Counted from the stretch's first letter, positions 50,524-62,271 are shown. The stretch is 64,000 nt of DNA from Gordionus sp. m RMFG-2023 (GCF_954871325.1 NC_088776.1:2673985-2737984); one strand, 5' to 3'. Notes: a model not told the origin generated them from the letters alone. Made by a program: numbers and translations.

Positions 50524-50726
50524 TAGTGTTGTTAAACACTCGATTTGAGTCGATTTAAAAAAAACGGCTAACTCATTATAAAAAATTGATTTAAACTCGA
50601 GATTTAGCCCTAAGATTTTCAAGCTTATGCCAATGATCAAAATCTTTAGACTTGTGTAATACTTTTCTAAATAAAATATTGTTATGCGCTTTTTAAAATC
50701 GGCTCGAATAGAACCGTTTAACAACA
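50524..50726. mobile_element. MITE, GTGTTGTTAAAAAGC family
   Basis: The ends TAGTGTTGTTAAAC and CCGTTTAACAACAATA are inverted, and the interior has the CGATTTGAGTCGATTT and ATCGGCTCGAATAG words of the family. It lies within unit C; the site is empty in B and D. A further degraded piece of the family appears near 43120-43215 in C, and its ends also appear near 17430-17530 in B. Confidence 0.55.
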
Positions 50727-52126
50727 ATATTTCCCACTTACATAAATTACTTTACCTCTATTTTCTATCCTATTTGGTAAAATTTATCTCCCATACTTTA
50801 TTTATCGAAATCTGATTGCAGAAACATCTCCTACACCTTCTATAGATGATAAAGTAAAACAAGGTATGAAATATCAGTATGATCTCATATTATTTGCTCG
50901 TAATATATAATATTTGTATTATTATTCAATATCTATAACTAATAAAAAGTAAATGAAGCAAAAAAATTGTATATTTATTTTTGCCAAATTTTAATTTTTT
51001 TGGAAAATTTGAAGCTGGTGCCATTAGAAATCTTAGGTCTTCAGGTACAATGTTTAATTTTTTGGTTTAAATAATATTTGTTATTTTATATTAAGTCATT
51101 TTTATATTCAATTAATATTATGGATAGAGTTTTAGTTTAAATAAGCATTATAATTAGTGTTCAATTTATTTTATTGAAAATTTGCTAAACCCATTTTAAA
51201 GATTGAATAAATATAACACGCTAATTCTAATTAATTTATAAATTAATTTCTATATTATTAGAGTTAAAAAGAATTAATCGCGAAGAAGGAAATTTTTACT
51301 ATTCACGAAAACTCATAATACTTTACCAATAATCCAAAGCTTATATATATATATACAATAAATATATCTTGATCATAAAAATATATATTATCTTCTATTC
51401 TAAAACTAATCAAAAAAAATTGAATACGAATAATCAAAATATTTGCGATTATAGCATTAAATTATATAATTGTTATGTTTGGGGATATTTAATTTCCTCT
51501 ACGGTTAAAAGGAATTTTATTAAAATCAGTTGTAGCGATTGTCTCTAAGTGATGTATGGTCGTAATAATTTTAAATCATGTTTCATCATTAGGTATGGAA
51601 AATTCTTCGGTAGCAAAAATTTTTTATGTTTTGTTTTAGATGTCTTCTCATTTGATCTATAATATTTCCAAAATTCTATTATTTATTTTTTTTTCAACGA
51701 AATTATTTTTATTTATTTTTAAAAAGAGTGATAAATTTTTTTTAATAAATTTGTTATCGTTAAAATATGCATTTTTTTAAAAAAGAAGTACCCACACCAT
51801 CCTTTACCCCACCTACCCTTAAAGCTTACTAAACTATAATGTTAAGTTATCATTCTTTATAAATTAAGTTATTCAAATAAATTATTAAATTTTTATTTTA
51901 TATATTACAAAAATAAATATATTTTTTCTGATGTTGTAAATATCTAGTTAAATTAATAAAAAAAATAACACCCCCCCCCCCCACACTCATCCCCAACCAT
52001 TTTCTAATGCTTAGATTTAACAAATGGAATATGTTTTGCATATTTGCTCTAAGGCATAATATCTGAGATATCATATTCATTTATTTTTCAATTAATATAA
52101 AACAATAACTCTAACATAAATTGCAG

Positions 52127-52186
52127 ATGATGGGTGGGCAAAAATATCTGAAGATAGATATACTGAGGGTAAAAAATTACCACCAG
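52127..52186 (+). other. Candidate 60-nt coding exon, function unknown
   Basis: A splice acceptor AAATTGCAG ends at 52126 and a donor CAG/GTTTTA starts at 52187. Between them one frame is open and reads DGWAKISEDRYTEGKKLPPG. Both flanking introns would be in phase 1, the same phase as the introns of the kinase exons about 10 kb downstream. The composition is far more protein-like than its surroundings. I cannot name the protein. Confidence 0.35.
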
Positions 52187-55100
52187 GTTTTAAATTATTT
52201 TTTTAGTACAATATTTATATATAAGGTTTTGTTGACATATTGAATCTTTAAAATAAAATGTTAAAAGGTTGGTTTAATAGTAAAAGTTATACGCCCGTAT
52301 CCCTTGTAATTTTTTGGTCTGAGTCCCAAGATACTAAATCTTGAAGGGATCATATGTTCAATATTTTTTGTACAAATAATTGTAATAGAAAATGTAATAT
52401 TTTATATAAAATATGAACCATTTTATATTCCAGTGCCTGATTCATCCATAATTTAGGAAATCCAAGTTGATGATCGCTTGAATTATATTGTTTTAGAAGA
52501 TATTTTTAAGATAAACTTGTAAAAGATCCTTTTATAAATTTTATTCTCATCTATTTTATACTCATATGAAAAGTGCGCTGATAAATTTTTAGCTTATATC
52601 CCAAAATATATTGGGAAAATCTTTATTTTATTTATAATAATGTCTATGATTTTAAAAAAGGAATTTTTTTTTCAGAAAAACATAATAATGTTCCTAAAAA
52701 CGGAAATTATTTAAGTATAAAATCTAATTTTTCACAAAATTTAATAGGTCTTTTCAGTTTTCCACATATTTAATAAAGGATAGATAGGATGTCATGATAT
52801 GAAGATATACTGTGGTTATAGAATTTTGAATTAGACAAATTTTTCCCATTTTAAATAAACATTTGAAATTCTTCATATGCTAATAGGAAGAATTTCACCA
52901 ATCCTTTATCTTTCCAGCCCAAAGTTTTAAAATATATTATCATGTATATTAATTTATATTTGTTATATATATATAACTTACAAGTTATCTTAAAAAATAA
53001 GTTATATAATAATATTCATATATTGTTGAATCTAATATTTAAAAAATCATTTAGATACTAAATATCATAGAGGTACATATATTATAAATAATTTTATTAT
53101 ATTATATGGCATTTCTAAGCCATTATTGATTTTATATAATTAAAGTTTATATTATTAATGTGTAAATTAGCTCAAATTTCATGATATAATTGTTTAAATT
53201 TTATAAAATAGATATTTTAAACATATGTTTACCGAAAAACGGAATTAGAAAAATATTATTCTTTGTATTTTCCAACTTAGAATAATTATTTAGTGCGTTT
53301 TTTTAATGTTAAAAATCTATTTCGGAATTATATTTAATAATTAGTAAATTACACCTATAATATACATTTTATTACATTGAGAAATAACACATATTGCCTT
53401 GAGCATAAATACTTTATAGGATTTATGTGTAGAAATATTAAGACTAAGTCCAAATTTATGTTTACAAAAAGGATTGCTATGAAATTACCATAACTAACGG
53501 TAGAATAGAATTAGATAATAATAAAGTTTATTTTGTTTAAAATAAGAGTTAAAAAAAATTTCGATAGATATTTTACAAACTAAATATTTTTGATACATAG
53601 GAGAGATGTATTATAATATCTTAATTGGAGATTAAAAATTCCCGGGAAAATAGGAACGAAGAAAAATTCTCTAGAAAATATAAAAATTTGAATGACATCT
53701 AGAGAAATATCCTAAAAATTATGTAGCATACTTCAAAATTTCAGCTGCTTTCCCTATACATTCTTATGCTCTGTACTCTGCTAGATAGCCAATTATTTTG
53801 TATATATTTATAATTAGTGATTGCCCAGTTAATTTTATTGTTATTATAGTTTCTGACATTTCTCAATGTGATAAATTTTTTCCATAATATAGAGGATCTT
53901 AATTCCCTGCAAAATGATGGAAATCCCATTATGTTAAATCTCATTTACACTATATTTCATAATAATTCGATTTTTTTTTCTATCTATAATATAGATTATT
54001 ATACAAATTAAATATATTTTTTTTAAATATAACAAATGTCTTTTATATAGATGATTTGAACTGCACAGGTAATTTAAAAGATATGTTTTATATTCATTTA
54101 GATTGATTTTTTAAATCTTTACATTTTAATCATATTTAATAAAACTAGCAGGAGTTAACATTTTTTTATATTATTAAAAGTAAGTAGTAGCCCATATGCA
54201 ATTCCATGTAGAGAAAGTAAAATATACCTCACCGATATTACAATATTTTATATGATGTATGTCATAAATGATCAGATAATAAAATAATCTTTCGATCAAC
54301 AAATTTTTCTAAATATTTTGAAATAATTTTTTTTTCTATAACTTTACAATGAATTATTAATTTCAGCTCTTTTTCCCAAATATTTAATATAACAATAAAG
54401 ATTATAACCCCCCCCCCTCCTATATTCAATTTAGAAATGGAGATGACTTGATCCCCTATAAAACTATATAAAGACATTTTTCTGTGATATGATGATTTTA
54501 TTAAATTATTATTTCTTTTAGCGTATAAATTTAATATATATAACACAATTCCTAATATAAGGAACAAATGCGAAACATATTTTATTGATTTTAGATATAA
54601 TTATATTTAAGCTGTTATGATTTGCTGCTACCATATATTAATTATTTATAATGTTTGAATTACCGTAGGTAAAATAAAATAACTTAAAAATTTAAGATAT
54701 AATTATAATATTAGTTACATATATATTTTTCCAAATTTTTTAAAATGATTAATAATAAAAATATTATCTAAACAAAAAAAAATGATTTAAAATATCAACA
54801 TACGTCCAAATTTTTGTATATAAAAAAAATTCATAGGTATTTAATATTTATATTGAAAAATTTTATTATAAATTTTTTTATTATAACAATCAATTTATAT
54901 TATATAATGGACTATAAACTCTAATTTTTATAAAATATAAGATATTTATAATACCGTATACTTTTTGATAACATTTAAATATGGCTGCTAAACTATCTGT
55001 AAATAAAATAATAAACTAACAAGAAATTAAAAGTGAAATTGAAGAATAAAAGAAAAAAAAACAAAATAAAGAAAGAAAGAAAGAAAGTGTAAAATTGTTA

Positions 55101-55479
55101 TAAAAAAAAATAATAAATACAATATATTATATAATATATATAATAAAAAAGAAAGAAAATAGAGACATTTTTTTAAAAAAAATTTGCCCAACAAGCAACT
55201 TAAAATAAATATCAGGAAAAAATTATAAATATCCTTATACCCTTATTTTTAAAATGTTATTAAATGGTTTTACATTTCCCATGGTGCAATTCAATTCCAA
55301 CTTCGTAGAATACATTACCCCTATGAATTTCAGAGTTACTCTATAAATTTATACATATATATATAGTATAAATTGGCCCATGATAAATATCTGAAATTCG
55401 CAGTGTAAATAATGAATATATGTGTTTAACACTCCGACAAAATCTATCAGAATAATATACACTATATATAATTTAAAAA

Positions 55480-55576
55480 TAAAATAGTTGCACTCTTATG
55501 ACATACAATACTTTATACACATATTATGATATAGATTATTTTCCTCCTGAAAATATTTTAGAAACAGCTCCTACAG
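55480..55576 (+). other. Candidate coding exon, function unknown
   Basis: The open frame ends YDIDYFPPENILETAPT just before a donor ACAG/GTATAT at 55577 (phase 1). The 5' limit is unclear: it may start at the ATG at 55498 or at an acceptor near 55484. The Pro/Glu-rich word is unusual for this AT-rich DNA. Weak evidence only. Confidence 0.25.
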
Positions 55577-55769
55577 GTATATATTCCAACATAAATAATT
55601 ATATTATATTAGGTATATATATAACTCAAAAACATTTATTTATGCTATTGTATTATGTAATGATTATAATTTTTGAACACTTATAGACTTTGGCTTATGT
55701 ATGTTTAGATTATTTATAATATTTAAAATCAAATAAAACAATTTTGGTATTATTATTATTAGATGGCTT

Positions 55770-56185
55770 CAGTGGTGTAGCTACGGGGGTGGTTCGGGTT
55801 TGGACCCCTCCCAGAGCTAAATCTTTTTTCTAGATTATACGTTCAAAAGACTTAAAAGTGACTTTATATTAAATAAATGCCATTAATATTTATATTTTTC
55901 TAGTTTTGATGTTTGTGAAAGGATATTATATTACTATTGAAATTATTCTGGATAGTATTATTATAAAGTCATTGAGAATAATCTACTAAATTATAATAAC
56001 ATATTATTGATACATTTAAAAAATGTATTTATTATATATTATAGAAGATATGGTTATAATTTGTAAGAATAACCCGGCCGAAGGCCGGGAAAAAGGGCCG
56101 AAGGCCAGTTAATGGGGGTCTGGGGGCGAAGCCCCTAGGCTTTTATATGTACCCCCTCTAAGAAAAATTCTTAGCTACGCCACTG
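55770..56185. mobile_element. hAT-like MITE, CAGTGGCGTAGCTA family
   Basis: 416 bp, closely similar to 46331-46714. The ends are CAGTGGTGTAGCTACGGGGG and TTAGCTACGCCACTG. The 8-bp target duplication has one mismatch (GATGGCTT at 55762-55769, GATGCCTT at 56186-56193). The GC-rich right part (GGGCCGAAGGCC, GGGGGCGAAGCCCC) is better preserved than in the other copy and forms small hairpins. Confidence 0.9.
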
Positions 56186-59100
56186 GATGCCTTAATCAAA
56201 TATTTATCCTAGATAATTATTTTTAATCTTTAGGTTAAATCTTGAATTTATTGGTTGGGGCTAAAAACTTGACCAAACTATAATATATTTAGTTAACTGA
56301 TTTAGCAACCTCATTTGAGATAAGAAATATTGGAATAAATAATTTTTTTAAATTATTATTGTATCTATTTCTATGATATAAATATAATACATCTATATAT
56401 AAGATTTATTGATTTAATAAATTGCTTTTATAGATTTAATCTGCAGGGGTAATGAAAAAAAAATATTTTGGATGAATATTAATATTATATATCAATTATT
56501 TCAATGCTAAACGTCTAACTTTAATGGGTTTTAGTCAACTGTTGTTTCAGGATATTGGGGATAAAATTAAGGCCTTTTTGCTATTAGCAAGTAAGTATTT
56601 TAGCATACCCAGCTTCCAGCTCGTCCCCAGATGTAATACTCTCATATCCAACTATCAACGAGTGTTAATTGCTAATAAATCTAGTCAAATAAATCTAATT
56701 CGTATATTCATTTTACCATAACGCAGATGTCAGCTCACTCATAACTATATCATAAACATACTCTGACCATCTACAAGAAAATATAATATCGACAACTTTA
56801 GAGTGAGTGGGGTTCATATAAGATAATTTATATCAACAGCAAAACATTCTTTCGCAAGTTACACTCATTTAGCATGGTTGCTTCAGCAATTAAATTTTTG
56901 ATGCCAACTTAACTTTCACAACACCTTTAATATTTTTGGTATTTTAAAGACATTGTTTTTTGTATATAAAGATAGATATAGATAGATGACCCCAAAGGGG
57001 ATATATTTGTTAGAAAATATCCGTAGATCATATCAATTTCTTAAGTATTCATGCCTTTTTTAGGGCAATATCTTTCTAACCATATTTTTTATAATTTTTA
57101 TAAATAATTGTGCACAAAATAATTTTAAATAAATTTTTAAAGCAAGTACTCTACATTTTTCACTTACCTTCTTAATCCATGCTTTATATATTCTTAATGA
57201 TGCCTCTAGATATGTCTGTCCTAATTCCTTGCTATAGAGTAATTTCTCCTTTCTGCCAAGCCTCTCATATTTTATCACAAGATACCAGGGTTATATAAAG
57301 CGGTATTCTAAAAATATCTTGGCTAAACAATTTCTCATTAGTTAGGCACTTATGTGATTTTTATTAAATTATTTCCAACTGATCAGAGGTATTTATACAC
57401 CCTCCTTAAGTCAATCCTATTTAAACTCCCGACATATGTATATCCATAAAAAAATATCAAAAGTAGGAAAACCCATAACTTCTATCCCATTTCACCTCAA
57501 ATTTAAGATGTCACCTCCACATATCAAAAAATTATCCAAAAGCAACCCTAGCTCCTTTCTTTAGATAAATGAACCTATATCCTATGAGAATTTAAAAAGG
57601 TTTAACAAAATTAAAGTTTAAACACACTCAAAACGAGAGTCAACATATATCATTGGACATCAGATATACCGTACCCCGTGCTAAAATATCAGGCTCTCTA
57701 TGACAGTGTCAATTACTTAGGCCTGCTTCAAAAAACAATTAATAACATTATTACGAATTTCCCTCTTAATCATGTTCCGAACAACTACATCCCATAGATT
57801 GCAAGCAAGTCCTTCTTTCATATCTTAGAATTCGTCCGATATTCTACTACTTGACAGATCCTTCTTGTTTTAAAAATAACCTAGCTAATCAACGGGAATC
57901 TTATTGTAGACATTTCCTCTGCTATTTCTCCCTTTACTTATTATTGGATTCTTTGTCAAAATTATTCCATCTTCTTTATAAAAATTATGAAAATATCTTT
58001 TTAGGATTTCTATTATTATTTTATATCAACATAAAACTTATCAAATTTTTATGGGCTGCATAATCTATTGACTTTATATGAGGCTAAAGAAAAATTCATA
58101 AAATATGATTAGGCTTACCAACCCCGGGGATGACCATACTTGATTTCCTTATACTTTAGTAGTAGTTAAGCTAAACCCGGTGTATTTATGTTAATGGCAA
58201 TCCTAGACCTAATTATAGAAGAATATTCTATTAAGTTATATTAAATTTTTCTACTATAAATGAATATAAAATCATAATATTATTTTGGTTGTAATCCTAA
58301 TGGGCCGTTTTTTAAAAAAATTAACATGAGTCGGGCTTTTTATTAACATATTAAGACAGTTTGTCTTTAAATGATATATTTTATTCTGTTTTTGTAAAAT
58401 AAATATAAAATATTCCCATTTTAGAAATGAAAAAATCATACTACTCATGCCTTAATCGTAAATATTTGTTAATTTATACAATTTTGATCCCGAAAATTCG
58501 CAATTAAAATATTTCAATCTGTACTATTATTTTATTACTTTAAACAACCTTTATTTTTATTGTTCAGGCAAAAAAAAACAACATATTTAAGTTCTCAAGG
58601 AAACTAAAAACCTATTCAATTTTATATTCTATTTAATATAGTTCGCGACTCTCGAAGTATTTTATTACTCCTTTATTCTCCTTTTTTTAACTTATAAATT
58701 CGTCATTTTACTTGATAAATTAAAATTGTTATGATAAATCTCAGTGTTTTAAATTACAAATATACGCTCTCGTAAATTATTTTTAGGGGCAAAATTTTCC
58801 CGACCGCAATTTTTAAATTATTCTAAACCCGAACTAGCCCGCTATTTATTTTTTTTGACTCGATCACTAATTTTTTAGGGTCAGGAAGAAACTTATCATG
58901 TTTTTCAACTAAGCAAATATTAATAAAATTATATAATATAAATCTCTATTTTTACGCGTTCCTTAGTGAAGAAAAGTTAACTCATATGTATTCTTTAGCT
59001 AGAGTCCATTTTTTTGTAAATTTAAAAAATGGGTGGGCATGGTTTTTGGTTTGTAAACTTATATATTAGTATTTTTGAATAGAATACCAAATCTATATAT

Positions 59101-59485
59101 AATTATGTAGGATAATATGATCGATAATTATTATCTCAATTTCTAACATTGTATAATTATATATGTCGTATTATGGAATTCATAGTGATTCATGACCTTA
59201 GAATTAATAATCATTCATTGATTTTTAATCTTAAATATCTGTTTGAACCCTAAAATGTATTTCAAAAACTATGAATTTTGTTATAGAACAGTTGAATACC
59301 TATCAGTTTTTATTGTTTTTTCTTGCAAATAGATTAATATATACATGTAAAGATTATAATAGCAAAAATTGTCTGAAAATTACAAGATATCTATTCTACA
59401 CTTATTGGAATACATTTGATATAAATTTGAGAAATTGAGAATACCAATGGATTTCATATCTCAATACTATATAAATATAGGTCTA
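56186..59485. other. Region without an identified gene
   Basis: Mostly AT-rich. The part 56520-58130 is less so and holds short protein-like frames on the minus strand (the exon candidate at 57168, and GLACNLWDVVVRNMIKREIR near 57780), suggesting a decayed or strongly split gene. 58131-59485 shows nothing recognisable apart from a possible MITE end near 58300-58350. Confidence 0.35.
57168..57290 (-). other. Candidate minus-strand exon, function unknown
   Basis: The open frame reads KEKLLYSKELGQTYLEASLR then IYKAWIKK, directly followed by a textbook donor AAG/GTAAGTG at 57167-57161. The acceptor is not clear; possible AGs lie within 57250-57270. The charged, helical composition is protein-like. 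It could be a host exon or a piece of a mobile element. Confidence 0.3.
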
Positions 59486-59712
59486 GAATTGGAGTGCTCC
59501 ACTTGCACAAATGTTTAAAATGAGAAAATCAACATTAAAGTTTAAAATAAAATACAGAAAAAAGTTATTGATCAATTTTGACAATAACTTTGGCAATCAA
59601 TAATTAATATTTTTTAATCTATTTTTTATTTTTATATATATTGGAAATAACTAAGTTATTATCCACTTCTAACTCAAAAATTTTGAAAATGTCGAGTGGA
59701 GCACTCCAATTC
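59486..59712. mobile_element. MITE with TA target duplication
   Basis: The ends GAATTGGAGTGCTCCACT and AGTGGAGCACTCCAATTC are perfectly inverted for 18 bp, and similarity continues for about 45 bp. TA dinucleotides flank both ends (59484-59485 and 59713-59714). The ends themselves contain the palindrome GGAGTGCTCC. TA duplication suggests a Tc1/mariner-type transposase. Non-coding. Confidence 0.75.
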
Positions 59713-59733
59713 TACGACAATATATAAAAATAG

Positions 59734-59820
59734 TAGTAGATATTTAATTAGTACCAAATTGTTGATAGATAACATAATAGTAGATATTTAATTAATACTT
59801 AATTGTTGATAGATAACATT
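59734..59820. repeat. Two-copy tandem repeat, 45-bp period
   Basis: TAGTAGATATTTAATTA and TTGTTGATAGATAACAT occur twice in direct succession just beyond the MITE. Confidence 0.8.
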
Positions 59821-61868
59821 TTAATTATAAAGATGTAATGAGCATTACAATATTTTTATATCGTTAATATAATTGATACTTTTACTATAATTATTATTAA
59901 TTTCTATCAAAAAATTTTTTACCAGAAACGAAGAAAATATAATTGAATAAATCAAATCGAATAATCAAAATTTTATAACCTTTAAATTCAATAAAATTTA
60001 TGTCATATATAGGATAATGGAATAATATTGTAAATATTGTATATAAAATTATATTCCATTATTATATTCATCTACAATTAGAGAAAATTATTTGAAATTA
60101 TTAATAAAAGTTAAATTAATTGAATATTTTATATGAGATTTTTGTAGCTTAAAAATTTCTTCATTTTGATTGTAATAACTTTCGATATCGGGTATGGCTA
60201 TGAGCGGGTAATCTATCAATTCCCTATTCATATTTATATTGTATTATCTGTATACACGACATGTTTAAGATTTTTGTTTCCCCGTTTGCAATCCCTGTTT
60301 TACATTGACAAGTGACTATCAAGTTGAACTGAGTACATTATAAAATATTGCCCTCGTATTATTATGAGATCCGTATCTGGTAATGGTTTGATTGATATGA
60401 CAAAATGATGTTAGTTCATCCGTAATGAAAACTTAAAAAATTTCACAATATTAGTAGTATCATCATCAAATTATTATATTTAGATTTCTAACATCATCTA
60501 GGTCTTGCATTTTTAAAAAGAAATTATTGATAAGATTGATTGCTTTGTCAATTATAACTCTAAATCTTAAAATTGAGACAAGCTGATAAAAAATCACTGG
60601 AATTTCACATAAAATTTCTCCATCCATAATTTGCGACAATCTTGTAGCGCTTGCATCTACACAAAGATATTGTTTAAACAACCCTTCCATGCTAAAAAGC
60701 CTAAAAAATTTTAAATATTTTTATAGAATATAACTCTACCTATAGTATCATGTAGACTGTCCATAAACAATTTTTTGAAATCTATTATTTATTCAGCATA
60801 TCACAAATAATTCCTTCTTCATTATTTTTATTCATCTAACTTTTATAAAATATTCAATAAAAATAGTTTAGAGCCAATTTAAAATTTTCGTTAAAAATTA
60901 CTAGTAAATATTTTCCCATATCCTGATTATTCAAAAACCTTTATTAAGTTTCCACTAGCTGTGCTCACGGCTTAGCCTTACATGGTTCAGCTAATTCTTA
61001 AATTCGATTATCAGAAAATGCACAAAATATGTATAGATAAAATTATATAATATTAGTAAAGTTTAAAAAAATAAACTTCATCCAATTAACTTTTGACATA
61101 TTTTTATTTGGGGGTTTACCGATTTATTTAAATTATCTTAATAAGTATTAGATTTTGAAAATAAAAATAAGAATATATGTTTGTAAATTGATTCCTCTTT
61201 GAAATATGTAGTATTTTATTTTAAAAAAATATAATGAGAAATTACCATTTATAAATTTTTTTAAACCGTTTTGAACTTGTTTAAACCGATATGAAGGTAT
61301 TTACAACTATTTCCAAATTATACTAAAATGCTATAATACCCATTTATGTTTAATCAGACTGCAACCCCCGAAATTGTATATCATCCCCTGTAGCATGAAA
61401 CTACTTCTTTGGTTTCATTAAAATAACATGATCCAGCTTAATTTGGACCTAGAATTAACATTCTACTAGGCCATACAGGCTTACTCGAAAGCGCAATCAT
61501 TTTGATAATGTAAAATTAGTACTCTTAGAATATTTTAATTAACACATTCCAAATCGGTTGAAAGTTATACATCATTATATGTTTTAATTTTTTCTATTTA
61601 AATTTCTTGTACTTCTTCTTTATGGAAAGGGTTAATAAATAAAATGTAAATTTTTTATTTTGCTTTCTCGGTTTTCCAATAATTAAACATTCCAATTTTA
61701 ACTTGGCAAAAATTTCCTACTAAGATTTTTCAAAATATAAGCATTCTTAGATAATCCGTAATTTTGTAATATTAAGAATAAATTTTCTGATATATTTTTC
61801 AACTTCTTTTATTTACTTTAATACATATACGGTTATATAAAAAAATAATCTAGGATATTATACCTAGT
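59821..61868. other. Region upstream of the kinase exons
   Basis: AT-rich. A 74-codon minus-strand frame (60466-60690) reads MEGLFKQYLCVDASATRLSQ then IMDGEILCEIPVIFYQLVSI; its first half is protein-like but unidentified. Near 61457 the plus strand reads NILLGHTG, which resembles a kinase catalytic loop (see findings). Otherwise nothing was recognised. Confidence 0.35.
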
Positions 61869-61947
61869 TTTATCGAAATACGAAAATCTCTGCGAGTCGG
61901 GACTGTCTACTACAAGGCACCCGAAGTTTTATTCGATCCATATTATA
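61869..61947 (+). CDS. Kinase exon with activation-loop APE motif (5' limit uncertain)
   Basis: The frame reads RKSLRVGTVYYKAPEVLFDP then YY, ending at a donor A/GTAATT at 61948 in phase 1. GT-x-x-Y-x-APE is the P+1 loop of eukaryotic protein kinases (subdomain VIII). The usual Pro after GT is Val here, and the Lys before APE replaces the Ile or Leu usual in AGC kinases. The frame is open back to 61854, and the true acceptor may be the AG at 61852 or 61867. The exon joins in frame to the next one, giving DPYY-S-YSIDWWALG across the junction, the normal spacing from APE to DxW. Confidence 0.65.
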
Positions 61948-62151
61948 GTAATTATTGCATTTTATCCTTTTATTTAACAAAAAAATTTCCTATTTCTACT
62001 AATATAATATGTCGTAGAGCTAGTATAACTTCTTGATTTAGTAAGAAAAAAATCATAATATTTACATATTTAAAATAAGATTATACCTTAAAAATGTCGT
62101 TATCTAACATTTTAAAACTACTAGAATTATTTATTTACATAAAATGGAAAG

Positions 62152-62271
62152 GCTATAGCATAGATTGGTGGGCCTTAGGGGTAGTTTTGTACGAAATGTT
62201 GGTTGGCAAACTTCCCTTTGGCCTAGAAGACAAGCCCATATCTGACAACGATGACACATATCGTTTACAAG
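62152..62271 (+). CDS. AGC-type Ser/Thr kinase exon, subdomain IX
   Basis: Starts after an acceptor GGAAAG and ends at a donor CAAG/GTTCAA (62272), phase 1 at both ends. It reads YSIDWWALGVVLYEMLVGKL then PFGLEDKPISDNDDTYRLQ. DWWALGV-x-x-YEML-x-G-x-x-PF is diagnostic of the AGC kinase group. The insert with acidic SDNDDTYRLQ before the next helix most resembles atypical PKC (DQNTEDYLFQ in iota/zeta), by memory. A further in-frame stretch upstream (from 62094) is intron read-through. Catalysis itself depends on exons not seen here. Confidence 0.75.

Larger units (their letters stand above)
41936..51530 (-). repeat. Long repeat unit, copy C (reverse)
   Basis: Reverse complement of unit B from 18610 outward. 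Pairings: 41936-43260 with about 17380-18610, 45400-48430 with about 12990-17060, and 49900-51530 with about 6900-8105 and 11780-12200. Insertions are the hAT remnant (43388-44407), a MITE (46331-46714), the SINE (49330-49899) and a MITE near 50524. The stretch 44408-45400 is not in the other copies and holds nothing I can name. Between 46715 and 49329 only unit sequence is seen. Confidence 0.7.
51531..55769. other. AT-rich region outside the visible palindrome
   Basis: No substantial open frame. It contains a C12 tract (51971-51982), a C10 tract (54408-54417), a GAAA-type microsatellite near 55065-55088 and two weak exon candidates listed separately. A short word resembling the repeat-unit block CTGCCCAGGTAATTT occurs near 54060, but homology does not extend beyond it. 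Confidence 0.4.

Noticed and set aside
1-51530. Reading units A, B, C and D as independent copies of one mobile element
   Set aside because: No consistent terminal motif or target duplication bounds the units, and the A-B junction is mirrored between D and C, which fits block duplication better.
54262-54567. A 101-codon minus-strand open frame
   Set aside because: It runs through the C10 tract (read as GGGG) and consists of Ile/Leu/Lys-rich words typical of translated AT-rich DNA; no motif or splice logic supports it.
60180-60215. A kinase glycine-rich loop (DIGYGYERVI)
   Set aside because: The third glycine is Glu, no following Lys motif exists and stops close the frame soon after; likely coincidence.
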